Assembly (NCBI GenBank): GCA_903864375.1
Contig: CAIPFS010000540.1
Location: 1 to 13,309, forward strand
From: an uncultured Verrucomicrobiota bacterium
GTDB lineage: Bacteria > Verrucomicrobiota > Verrucomicrobiia > Limisphaerales > UBA9464
DNA: 13,309 nucleotides
Direction of reading: 5' to 3'
The notes below the pieces were generated by a model. It searched no databases. It saw nothing but the letters and a program-made list of their open reading frames with translations, and had not been told where the DNA came from. The position numbers and the translations under genes are program-made. Below, in pieces: positions 6,363-13,309 of the stretch (position 1 is the first letter of the stretch; every line of letters starts with the position of its first letter).

Positions 6363-8303
6363 ATGGAATCCGCGCCCCTGGCCGCCGCCAAAACCGAGGT
6401 CCAACGCAAGTCGTTGGACCAACGGGAGTTGATGAATGAGTTGCAGCGCATCCGGCACTCCACGGCCCATATCCTTGCGGCCGCCGTCCTTCGCCTCTGG
6501 CCGGACGCCCGCCTCGATATCGGACCGCCCACCGATGAGGGATTCTACTATGACTTCGACCTCCCGACCCATCGGTTTTCCCCGGAGGATTTTCCCCGCA
6601 TCGAGGAGGAGATGCGCAAGATCACGAAGGAAAACCAGACGTTCGAGAAGTCCTTCAAGACCCGTAACGAGGCTCTGACCTGGTTTTCCGACCGCGGCCA
6701 GAAGTTCAAGGTGGAGCGTCTTGCCGACATCCCCGAGGGTGAGGCCATCAGCTTCTACCAGAATGGGGAGTTCGTGGATCTGTGCGCCGGTCCCCACGTA
6801 ATGCGGACGGGAAACGTCAAGGCCTTCAAGCTGCTGAAAGTGGCGAGTGCGTACTTCCGGGGCAACGAGAAGAACCCCCAGCTTCAGCGGTTGTACGGGA
6901 CTGCCTTCAAAAACAAGGAGGAGCTGGAAAACTGGCTTCATCTTCAGGAGGAGGCAAAGAAGCGGGATCATCGTCGCATCGGGCAGGAAATGGGACTTTT
7001 CACGTTCGATGCCGAGTACGTGGGGCCCGGCCTGCCACTCTGGCTTCCCAAGGGGACGGTCCTGGTGGAGGAATTGGAGCAACTGGCCCGGGAAACCGAG
7101 TTTGACGCCGGCTACGTCCGCGTCCGGACGCCGCACCTGGCCCGGGAAAAAATGTACAAGACATCGGGCCATCTTCCTTACTATGCCGACTCGATGTTTC
7201 CTCCGATCGAGTTCCAGGAGGAGGAGGATCGGCAGCGTGAGCTGGAAATCCGTGCGGCGCTGGCCGCACTGGGTTCAGGAGGGACACCCGAAACAGAAAC
7301 GGAACGGGCCCGGCTCACGGAGCAAATCGCCGGGGCGAGGACCCGCTATTACCTCAAGGCGATGAATTGCCCGCATCATCATCGCATCTTTGCAGCTGAA
7401 CCCCGTTCGTACCGCGACCTGCCGCTGCGGTTGGCGGAATACGGCATGTGCTACCGCTATGAGCAGTCCGGGGAGCTGTTCGGCCTCATGCGGGTGCGGG
7501 CCATGCAGATGAATGACGCCCACATGTACTGCACCCCTGAGCAGTTCGCGGGGGAGTTCCGGGCGGTCAACGACATGTACCTGAAGTACTTTAAAATCTT
7601 TGGGCTCGACCGCTACGTGATGCGCTTCAGCACCCACGACCCTGCCCGTCTGGGGCAGAAATTTGTCAATGAACCGGAGCTCTGGAAGCAGACCGAGTAC
7701 ATGGTCCGGCAGGTGTTGATCGATTCAGGAATCAACTATGTCGAGGTTCCCAACGAAGCCGCCTTCTACGGTCCGAAGATCGATGTCCAGGTGTATAGCA
7801 CCATCGGAAGGGAGTTCACCATTGCGACCAATCAGGTCGATTTCGCGGTGCCGCGGCGGTTCGGTCTGGTCTACAAGGACCGGGACAACACCGAGAAGAC
7901 CCCACTGTGTATTCACCGGGCTCCACTGGGAACTCATGAACGGTTCATCGGTTTTCTGATTGAGCATTATGCCGGCAACTTTCCCCTGTGGCTGGCACCG
8001 GATCAGGTGCGGGTGCTGACGATTGGGGACGAGGCACCATTGGTGGAATATGCCCGGGCCCTGGTCCAGGAATTGCGCAGCCATCGTGTGCGGGTGGAAG
8101 GCGACTACAGCACCAACAAGATCAACGGCAAGATTCAGCATGCTGAGAAGGAAAAGGTCCATACGATGCTGGTGATTGGGGGGCGCGAAAAGGAGGCGGA
8201 TTCAGTGGCGGTTCGTTTGCATGGCAAGGGTAATGTCGGCGTAAAGCCCCGGGCGGAAGTGGTGGCTCAAATTTTGGAAAGCATCCGCACCCGGTCTGCA
8301 TGA
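6363..8303 (+). CDS. thrS: Threonyl-tRNA synthetase, TGS-less form
   Basis: A 646-residue class II enzyme that charges tRNA-Thr. The editing domain is intact, with HSTAH (32-36) and CAGPH (141-145), the zinc-dependent HxxxH/CxxxH set that clears Ser-tRNA-Thr. The catalytic core has KTSGHLPYY (266-274), MNCPHH (334-339), RLAEYGMCYRYEQSG (356-370), RVRAMQMNDAH (377-387), AAFYGPKID (466-474) and the motif 3 region CIHRAPLGTHERF (516-528). The likely active-site zinc ligands are Cys336, His387 and His518. The anticodon-binding domain follows from about 540 (PLWLAPDQVRVLTI). Compared with E. coli ThrS, the first about 60 residues (TGS domain) are absent, and roughly 40 extra charged residues (about 282-328) are inserted before motif 2. 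The frame is open from 6258, but that would place the terminator hairpin inside the coding region. ATG 6363 is preferred; ATG 6330, giving 11 more residues, is possible. coaB follows after seven bases. Confidence 0.95.
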   Translation: MESAPLAAAKTEVQRKSLDQRELMNELQRIRHSTAHILAAAVLRLWPDARLDIGPPTDEGFYYDFDLPTHRFSPEDFPRIEEEMRKITKENQTFEKSFKTRNEALTWFSDRGQKFKVERLADIPEGEAISFYQNGEFVDLCAGPHVMRTGNVKAFKLLKVASAYFRGNEKNPQLQRLYGTAFKNKEELENWLHLQEEAKKRDHRRIGQEMGLFTFDAEYVGPGLPLWLPKGTVLVEELEQLARETEFDAGYVRVRTPHLAREKMYKTSGHLPYYADSMFPPIEFQEEEDRQRELEIRAALAALGSGGTPETETERARLTEQIAGARTRYYLKAMNCPHHHRIFAAEPRSYRDLPLRLAEYGMCYRYEQSGELFGLMRVRAMQMNDAHMYCTPEQFAGEFRAVNDMYLKYFKIFGLDRYVMRFSTHDPARLGQKFVNEPELWKQTEYMVRQVLIDSGINYVEVPNEAAFYGPKIDVQVYSTIGREFTIATNQVDFAVPRRFGLVYKDRDNTEKTPLCIHRAPLGTHERFIGFLIEHYAGNFPLWLAPDQVRVLTIGDEAPLVEYARALVQELRSHRVRVEGDYSTNKINGKIQHAEKEKVHTMLVIGGREKEADSVAVRLHGKGNVGVKPRAEVVAQILESIRTRSA

Positions 8304-8310
8304 CGGTGGA

Positions 8311-9003
8311 ATGCGATCCGACCCTCCCCCGAAGCTTCCTCCCGCCATGCGTTGCATCGTCACTGCCGGACCAACCTGGGAACCCATCGACGGGGCCCGG
8401 CGGTTGACGAATTTTTCCACAGGAAGTCTGGGTGGCCGGCTGGCGAATCACCTGGCCGGTGAGGGACACCAGGTTACTCTTCTTTTAGGCCAGATGGCGG
8501 CCTGGCGGGCACCGTTGTCGGCGGTGGAAGTGGAATACTTCACCACGACCGCGTCCCTGTCGGCTCTGCTGGAAGCGCGAGCCACAGTGGATCCGGTCGC
8601 CATCCTTCATGTGGCAGCCGTGAGCGACTTCTGTGTGGCCGGGGCCTACGTCAAGTCCGTCGACGGAATTCTCGAACCCGTCCGGAGTGGCAAGCACTCC
8701 ACCCGCGCCGGAAACCTCTGGCTGGAACTGCAACCGACACCCAAAATCATCAACCGCCTTCGCGATTGGTTTCCGGGGGGATTGCTGGTGGGTTGGAAGT
8801 ACGAGGTGGATTGCGGTCGACCGGGTATTCTCGCAGCAGGCGCTTCGCAGCTCCTCCAGACCCGGGAGGACCACTGCGTCCTCAACGGTCCTGCGTACGG
8901 ACCGGGATTTGGTCTTCTGACTCCCAATCAACCGCTGGAACATGTGTCTCCGGATCAGTTGCCGGGCCGTCTGGCACGGTTGATTTCCGATGCTGGAGCG
9001 TGA
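8311..9003 (+). CDS. coaB: Phosphopantothenate-cysteine ligase domain protein (CoaB-type, stand-alone)
   Basis: A 230-residue protein of the DFP/CoaB family, which joins 4'-phosphopantothenate and cysteine in CoA synthesis. The nucleotide-binding start is clear: CIVTAGPTWEPIDGARRLTN (15-34) and FSTGSLGGRLA (35-45), the 'TAGPT.E.iD.vR..tN.S.G..G' pattern. HVAAVSDF (100-107) is the conserved 'aAAVsDf' strand. LELQPTPKIINRL (138-150) and LLVGWKYEVD (158-167) correspond to 'LeL.pTPkil' and 'vGfk.E'. Most bacteria carry CoaB fused to a CoaC decarboxylase domain; none is present here, so a separate CoaC is expected elsewhere. The conserved lysine region reads SGKHSTRAG (126-134), closer to the eukaryotic PPCS 'KIQSS' form than to bacterial 'KIKK'. 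The start at ATG 8311 lies seven bases after thrS; ATG 8347 (MRCIVTAGP) is equally plausible, as the domain begins there. It is probably co-transcribed with thrS. Confidence 0.85.
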   Translation: MRSDPPPKLPPAMRCIVTAGPTWEPIDGARRLTNFSTGSLGGRLANHLAGEGHQVTLLLGQMAAWRAPLSAVEVEYFTTTASLSALLEARATVDPVAILHVAAVSDFCVAGAYVKSVDGILEPVRSGKHSTRAGNLWLELQPTPKIINRLRDWFPGGLLVGWKYEVDCGRPGILAAGASQLLQTREDHCVLNGPAYGPGFGLLTPNQPLEHVSPDQLPGRLARLISDAGA

Positions 9004-9120
9004 CTCCGGCCCGGCGATGTGGAGCCCACCCGACGGTTTTCTGAAGAATCGCGTTGTGGGAAGAAGATGTGGGGAGGCGGGAAGGTTGCAGGATGATGAC
9101 TCACCGTGTAGGACTGGTGC
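9004..9120 (+). other. Short intergenic region before the M28 peptidase gene
   Basis: This is a 117-base gap. A purine-rich stretch (about 9057-9093) lies too far from the ATG at 9121 to act as its ribosome-binding site. A six-codon ATG frame (9093-9113) is probably chance. No terminator hairpin with a T tail or clear promoter is visible. Confidence 0.4.
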
Positions 9121-10782
9121 ATGATACGTTCTGCGCGGCTCTTGATGCTGAATCTGGTCCTGCTGATGGCGATCCAGGGGGCTGATCCAGCCTCCGGTCT
9201 GATGGTCCTCCGGACGAATTCGCTGCTGGATCGGGTCAAAGTCCTGGCGTCGGATGAGTTTGAAGGGCGTGCTCCTGGAACCCCGGGAGAGGAAAAGACC
9301 GTCCGCTGGATGGCGGACCAATTCAGATCCATCGGTCTGGAACCCGGGGGTGCCGACGGAACCTACTTTGATCGGGTTCCCATGGTGGGAGTTTCATCCG
9401 CCACCGAGGCTGCCGTCGTCCGGGACGGTCGTCGGGAATCCCTGACTTTCCCGCAGGATTTTGTGGCGTGGTCACCCCAGACCGTTCCGACCGTTGCGGT
9501 GACCAACAGCGAGGTGGTCTTTGTGGGGTACGGCGTGGTGGCTCCGGAATACGGTTGGGACGACTACAAGGGGGTCGATGTTCGGGGAAAAACCTTGTTG
9601 ATGCTGGTGGGGGATCCGCCCATTCCGGATCCCGCAGATCCCACCCGCCTCGATCCCAAAATGTTCAAAGGCAAAGCGATGACCTACTACGGACGGTGGA
9701 CCTACAAGTACGAAATTGCGGCCGCCAAAGGGGCGGCTGCGGCCATCATCGTACACGAGACGGGGCCCGCCGGATATCCATGGTTTGTGGTGGTCAATTC
9801 CTGGAGTCGGGAGCGGTTTGATTTGGAGGAAACCGTTGGCCCCCAGGTGCAGGTGGCTTCCTGGATGAGCCTCGAGCGGGCGCGAGCCGTCCTGGGAGGG
9901 GCCGGGTTGACCTACGAGACGGCCAAGACCATGGCCATTGATCCCCACTTTCAACCGCGCTCCCTCGGATGCTCGGTGGATTTTTCCGTTTCCAACCAGG
10001 TCCGGCATATTCAATCGCACAACGTGGCAGCAGTGCTTCCGGGAGCAGATCCGGCCCATCGGGATGAATGGCTGGTCCTGACCGCCCACTGGGATCATTT
10101 GGGGCGCGATCCGAAATTAACGGGCGACCAGATATTCAATGGTGCAGAAGACAACGCCACCGGTTCCGCTGGTCTCCTGTCGTTGGCGGAGGCATTCAAA
10201 GCGGGTCCGGCACCTGGGCGGTCAATTCTGTTCCTATCGGTGACCGGTGAGGAGCAGGGGTTGCTGGGGGCCAAATACTATGCCACCCATCCGACCCATC
10301 CGCTGGCCAAAACCCTCGCCAATCTCAATATGGACGGACTCAATACCTGGGGGCGAACCCACAGCGTGGCGGTCGTGGGCCTGGGGAATTCCACCCTGGA
10401 TGATGCGGTGATTCGATTTGCCCAGGGGCAGGGCCGGGTGGTGGTTTCGGAGCCGATGCCGGAGAAGGGGACCTTCTATCGAAGCGACCATTTCGAGTTC
10501 GCCAAGGTGGGCGTACCGGCCCTCTACATGAAATCGGCTCTGGACTACCTCGGGCGACCGGAGGAATGGGGGCAGGCCAAATCCAACGAGTTTACCGATC
10601 GCGATTACCACAAGGTTTCGGACGAGATCAAACCCGATTGGGACCTTTCCGGAGCGGTGGAAGACCTGGGGATCCTTTATCAGGTGGGATGGACCCTGGC
10701 GCAGGACCCGGCATGGCCGGTGTGGAAACCGGGCAGCGAATTCAAGGCGCGGCGTGAAGCCATGGTGCCTCCAAATCGTTAG
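9121..10782 (+). CDS. Secreted M28 family zinc peptidase with PA-like insert
   Basis: A 553-residue protein with an N-terminal signal peptide (residues 1 to about 20, MIRSARLLMLNLVLLMAIQG). An N-terminal M28 segment follows, with LASDEFEGRAPGTPGEEKT (42-60), a start typical of bacterial M28 aminopeptidases. Residues about 125-265 form a PA-like insert (VFVGYGVVAPEYGWDDYKG at 133-151; GAAAAIIVHE at 204-213). The catalytic half supplies all expected co-catalytic zinc residues: TAHWDH (His323), AEDNATG (Asp344), TGEEQG (Glu377/Glu378), NMDG (Asp405) and YHKVSD (His497). It would cleave N-terminal residues or small peptides outside the cytoplasm; substrate preference is not predictable. The start at ATG 9121 is chosen because the signal peptide follows directly. 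The downstream gene for serine acetyltransferase is 42 bases away on the same strand and may share its transcript, though there is no obvious functional link. Confidence 0.92.
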   Translation: MIRSARLLMLNLVLLMAIQGADPASGLMVLRTNSLLDRVKVLASDEFEGRAPGTPGEEKTVRWMADQFRSIGLEPGGADGTYFDRVPMVGVSSATEAAVVRDGRRESLTFPQDFVAWSPQTVPTVAVTNSEVVFVGYGVVAPEYGWDDYKGVDVRGKTLLMLVGDPPIPDPADPTRLDPKMFKGKAMTYYGRWTYKYEIAAAKGAAAAIIVHETGPAGYPWFVVVNSWSRERFDLEETVGPQVQVASWMSLERARAVLGGAGLTYETAKTMAIDPHFQPRSLGCSVDFSVSNQVRHIQSHNVAAVLPGADPAHRDEWLVLTAHWDHLGRDPKLTGDQIFNGAEDNATGSAGLLSLAEAFKAGPAPGRSILFLSVTGEEQGLLGAKYYATHPTHPLAKTLANLNMDGLNTWGRTHSVAVVGLGNSTLDDAVIRFAQGQGRVVVSEPMPEKGTFYRSDHFEFAKVGVPALYMKSALDYLGRPEEWGQAKSNEFTDRDYHKVSDEIKPDWDLSGAVEDLGILYQVGWTLAQDPAWPVWKPGSEFKARREAMVPPNR

Positions 10783-10824
10783 GCGATTGGACATTGGATA
10801 TCCGGCGGCGATAATCGGCGGGTT

Positions 10825-11742
10825 GTGCAATATCCGGTGACCGAACTGACCCAGGCCTTGCTGGAATCCTACCGGCAGCATGGGGGGATCAATCACTTGG
10901 ATGGTGTCAATCTTCCTTCCAAGGGAGGGGTTGTGGAAATCGTTCGCGATCTCCTCTGCCTGCTGCTTCCGGGCTTTTTTGACGAGAAGGTCATTCATTC
11001 CTCCGAACTCCATGCCGAAACCGCCCTGCGGATCGATTCGATTTCCGGACGATTGGAAGATGAGGTCTACAAGAGCCTCCGTTGTTTCGACTGCGAAAAT
11101 CCCGATTTGCGCGACCCGCGTCCTGCGGCGTTCGACATCACCCGGCAGTTCCTCCGCCAGTTGCCTGTCATCCGGGAGTTGCTTCAAACGGATGTTGAGG
11201 CTGCCTTCGAGGGCGATCCGGCGGCCCGTTCCCGCGAGGAGATTATTGTCGCCTACCCCTTTGTGGAATCGATTGCCGTCCATCGTCTGGCGCACGAACT
11301 GCATCGGCGGAAGGTGCCGCTTCTTCCCCGAATCATGAGTGAGTGGGCTCACACCCGGACGGGAACCGACATTCATCCCGGGGCCTCGATTGGCAGCCAT
11401 TTCTTTCTGGATCACGGGACCGGGACGGTCATCGGGGAAACCTGTGTCATCGGCAATCATGTGAAAATGTTCCATGGGGTGACGCTGGGGGCGACCAGCA
11501 CCAGTGGTGGCCAGTCGCTTCGCGGCAAAAAGCGTCACCCAACGGTCGAGGACCGGGTGACGATTTATTCAGGGGCCGTCATCCTGGGAGGGGACACCGT
11601 GATTGGCCGGGGTAGTACGATCGGTGCCAATGTTTTTCTGATGGCCAGTGTTCCCCCGGATTCCATCGTCCTCATGGACGAGGTGCGTTCCCGCGTGATG
11701 AGCAAGCGGGACCGGCAGGCATACATCGACTTCCAAATCTAG
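10825..11742 (+). CDS. cysE: Serine O-acetyltransferase (EpsC/CysE type)
   Basis: A 305-residue cytoplasmic enzyme that acetylates L-serine with acetyl-CoA, the first step of cysteine synthesis. Residues about 1-160 form a helical N-terminal region longer than that of E. coli CysE, as in EpsC-type enzymes. AYPFVESIAVHRLAHELH (143-160) leads into the left-handed beta-helix. That repeat contains TDIHPGASIGSHFFLDHGTG (181-200), including the catalytic Asp196-His197 pair and His185, then VIGETCVIGNHVKMFHGVTLG (202-222), RHPTVEDRV (237-245) and hexapeptide turns up to VPPDSIV (276-282). The start is GTG 10825; GTG 10837, four codons later, is an alternative, and neither has a good ribosome-binding site. 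It ends in FQI; in characterised CysE enzymes a C-terminal Ile inserts into O-acetylserine sulfhydrylase, so complex formation is plausible. It lies between the M28 peptidase and exosortase genes. Confidence 0.93.
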   Translation: MQYPVTELTQALLESYRQHGGINHLDGVNLPSKGGVVEIVRDLLCLLLPGFFDEKVIHSSELHAETALRIDSISGRLEDEVYKSLRCFDCENPDLRDPRPAAFDITRQFLRQLPVIRELLQTDVEAAFEGDPAARSREEIIVAYPFVESIAVHRLAHELHRRKVPLLPRIMSEWAHTRTGTDIHPGASIGSHFFLDHGTGTVIGETCVIGNHVKMFHGVTLGATSTSGGQSLRGKKRHPTVEDRVTIYSGAVILGGDTVIGRGSTIGANVFLMASVPPDSIVLMDEVRSRVMSKRDRQAYIDFQI

Positions 11743-11806
11743 ACGGAGACGCCGCTTCCGTGTAGAACCCCGTTGACTCTGTATCCGCGCCTTCTGCGAC
11801 CGCAGC

Positions 11807-13309
11807 ATGCCCTCCCCATCGTCCAAATCCATCGCAGGGTTGGTGGCCAGTCTGCCGAACCGCCTGGTGCTTGGCATCCTTTTTACGGCCTGGGTGCTGC
11901 TGTTTCATTGGCTGGGAAATTCGACTCTCGGGTACGTCAACACCCCTTCGATTTTCGGCTGGCTCTACGCACTCTACCAACGCGATTCGCCCGCTGAATC
12001 GGGGGATGAACTCTGCCCGATGATTCCATTTGTGGTTCTGGGCCTGCTTTACGTTAAACGGGAGGAATTGACGGCAGTTGAAAAACGCTCCTGGGCATGG
12101 GGTCTTATTTTCGTGGTGCTCGGGCTGCTGGCTCATGCGGCCGGCTTCATCATCCAGCAGACTCGAATCTCCGTGGTGGGATTCCTCATCGGGGGTTATG
12201 GACTGATGGGATTGGTCTGGGGACGGGCCTGGTTGCGCGCCGTTTGCCTGCCCTGGTTTCTATTGCTGGCGGCCATACCGGTTTCCTCCTATCTGGACTC
12301 GGCGACCTATGGCCTGCGACTTCTCTCCAGCCAGATTTCAGTAGCCATCTGCCGGACGGTTTTGGGGCTGAACTTGATCCGTCAGGAAACGCAGGTGTCG
12401 TTACCGCCCTCCGGCCACAGCGCTGGATTTCACTTCGAAGTGGCAGCAGCGTGCAGCGGCATGCGGAGTCTGACGGCGGTACTGCTGATCAGTGTCCTGT
12501 TCGCGTATCTCAATTACCGGTCCCTCTGGCGTCGGGCCCTCATCATCGTGGCCGCCTTGCCATTGGCCCTGATCGGGAACGTTGTCCGCCTCTGCACGGT
12601 CTTTGTCGTCGGGGATGCCTTTGGCGAGGCTGCCGGGCGTTTCATCGAGACGAAGATGGGATTCATCACCTGGATTGCTGCGCTTTTGGGGTTGTTCCAG
12701 TTGGGACGTTGGATTCGCGAACCGATGGGCACAGGGCCTGGGGGTTCCGTCCCGACGTCGCCCGAGGCTGCTGAACCAACGGTGGGTTCCCGGGAACTGC
12801 CCGTCCCCATCAGCCCTGCCCTCGCCGCCATTGCCCTGGGGGTCATGGTCGCCGGTGTCGGTTTCATTTCACATGTCCGCAATCATCAGCGGGTTGGAAA
12901 TCCGGGGGTTCAGCTTGAAAATGTCCCGTTGATTTCGGATTCCGGGCGCATCGCACGAACCAATTCCGTGCATCTTCCCCTGGTGGTCGACGGCTTTACG
13001 GCGGAAACGGTGGCCATCACCGATTTGGAATTCAATTACCTCCCGCCCGATACAAGTTTTGGCAGGGTGGCCTACCATTCCTCGGATCGGCGGTTCGCTG
13101 CGACCGCCAGCGTGGTGTTGATGGGAACCGACAGAACCAGCATCCATCGGCCCGAATATTGCCTGACCAGCCAGGGTTGGCAGATTCGACGGCAAACGGT
13201 GGAGAGGATTCCGATTCCCGGGGGTGTCGCCTCGTCGCTGGAGGTTCAACGCTTTGATACCCGCATCCAGGGACGGGACGCGGAGGGGCGTCTTGTCGAA
13301 CGAGGAGGG
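11807..13309 (+). CDS. Exosortase fused to EpsI-like C-terminal domain, partial at right edge
   Basis: An uninterrupted 501-codon frame from ATG 11807 (an in-frame stop at 11774-11776 bounds the start) to the window end. Residues about 20-305 are a multi-pass membrane exosortase. Hydrophobic segments lie near 20-36, 73-83, 98-117, 122-137, 144-160, 222-236, 243-257 and 284-299. AAACSGMRSL (213-222) carries the nucleophile Cys216 and GNVVRL (257-262) carries Arg261. After a Pro/Gly-rich linker (304-335) and another membrane segment (336-355), residues about 385 onward match EpsI/DUF3485: LPLVVDGF (390-397), YLPPDTSF (411-418) and IHRPEYCLTSQGWQI (446-460), with the H...P..C...GW pattern. Exosortases cleave and transfer PEP-CTERM-like surface proteins during export; EpsI usually accompanies them in exopolysaccharide loci. 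The expected third catalytic residue (His, or Arg in archaeosortases) aligns with Glu281. The stop codon is beyond the window. Confidence 0.9.
   Translation, partial: MPSPSSKSIAGLVASLPNRLVLGILFTAWVLLFHWLGNSTLGYVNTPSIFGWLYALYQRDSPAESGDELCPMIPFVVLGLLYVKREELTAVEKRSWAWGLIFVVLGLLAHAAGFIIQQTRISVVGFLIGGYGLMGLVWGRAWLRAVCLPWFLLLAAIPVSSYLDSATYGLRLLSSQISVAICRTVLGLNLIRQETQVSLPPSGHSAGFHFEVAAACSGMRSLTAVLLISVLFAYLNYRSLWRRALIIVAALPLALIGNVVRLCTVFVVGDAFGEAAGRFIETKMGFITWIAALLGLFQLGRWIREPMGTGPGGSVPTSPEAAEPTVGSRELPVPISPALAAIALGVMVAGVGFISHVRNHQRVGNPGVQLENVPLISDSGRIARTNSVHLPLVVDGFTAETVAITDLEFNYLPPDTSFGRVAYHSSDRRFAATASVVLMGTDRTSIHRPEYCLTSQGWQIRRQTVERIPIPGGVASSLEVQRFDTRIQGRDAEGRLVERGG

Noticed and set aside
10234..11538. 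434-codon minus-strand open frame opposite the M28 peptidase and serine acetyltransferase genes
   Set aside because: It spans the catalytic parts of two well-supported plus-strand genes, its translation is rich in Arg, Pro, His and Gln with no recognisable domain, and antisense open frames are expected in GC-rich coding DNA.
12097..12774. 225-codon plus-strand open frame inside the exosortase region
   Set aside because: It is in another frame from the exosortase-EpsI reading frame, which contains the catalytic and EpsI motifs; this one is a shadow.

Overview
The window is GC-rich and densely coding, with mostly plus-strand genes and weak or absent Shine-Dalgarno sequences. A Verrucomicrobiota-like bacterium (possibly subdivision 3, Pedosphaera/Limisphaera-type) is my best guess. 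This is an inference from the mix of a secreted tandem beta-helix enzyme, a GT39-type membrane glycosyltransferase with a 'PWAVAWYG' motif, an exosortase fused to an EpsI domain, and housekeeping genes in this order. No sequence search was run.

Layout. (1) Bases 1-1854, minus strand: a 618-codon open frame that runs off the left edge. It encodes a secreted protein with two pectate-lyase-3 type beta-helix modules (GH55-like). (2) Bases 1855-1981: a divergent intergenic region. (3) Bases 1982-3952: a multi-pass ArnT/GT39-type glycosyltransferase. (4) Bases 3998-5718: a small SET-domain protein, then an RlmI-type 23S rRNA m5C methyltransferase. (5) Bases 5715-6065: a low-molecular-weight protein tyrosine phosphatase-like protein whose GTG start overlaps the stop of the methyltransferase gene. 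(6) Bases 6066-6362: a non-coding gap that ends in two adjacent hairpins, the second with a terminator-like T-rich tail. (7) Bases 6363-9003: threonyl-tRNA synthetase lacking a TGS domain, then, 7 bases later, a stand-alone CoaB-type phosphopantothenoylcysteine synthetase. (8) Bases 9121-10782: a secreted M28 zinc peptidase with a PA-like insert. (9) Bases 10825-11742: an EpsC/CysE-type serine O-acetyltransferase. (10) Bases 11807-13309: an exosortase-EpsI fusion truncated by the right edge.

How they fit together. The middle of the window is core metabolism and translation (rRNA methylation, tRNA charging, CoA and cysteine synthesis). The flanks face the cell surface: a secreted beta-helix enzyme, a lipid-linked-sugar type glycosyltransferase, a secreted peptidase and an exosortase that would process PEP-CTERM-like surface proteins. 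No CRISPR array, insertion sequence, phage gene, rRNA or convincing tRNA was seen. I do not see a clearly new multi-gene system. The most unusual signals are the exosortase with Glu at the expected catalytic His position, the TGS-less ThrRS with a charged insertion and an attenuator-like leader, and the eukaryote-like CoaB.
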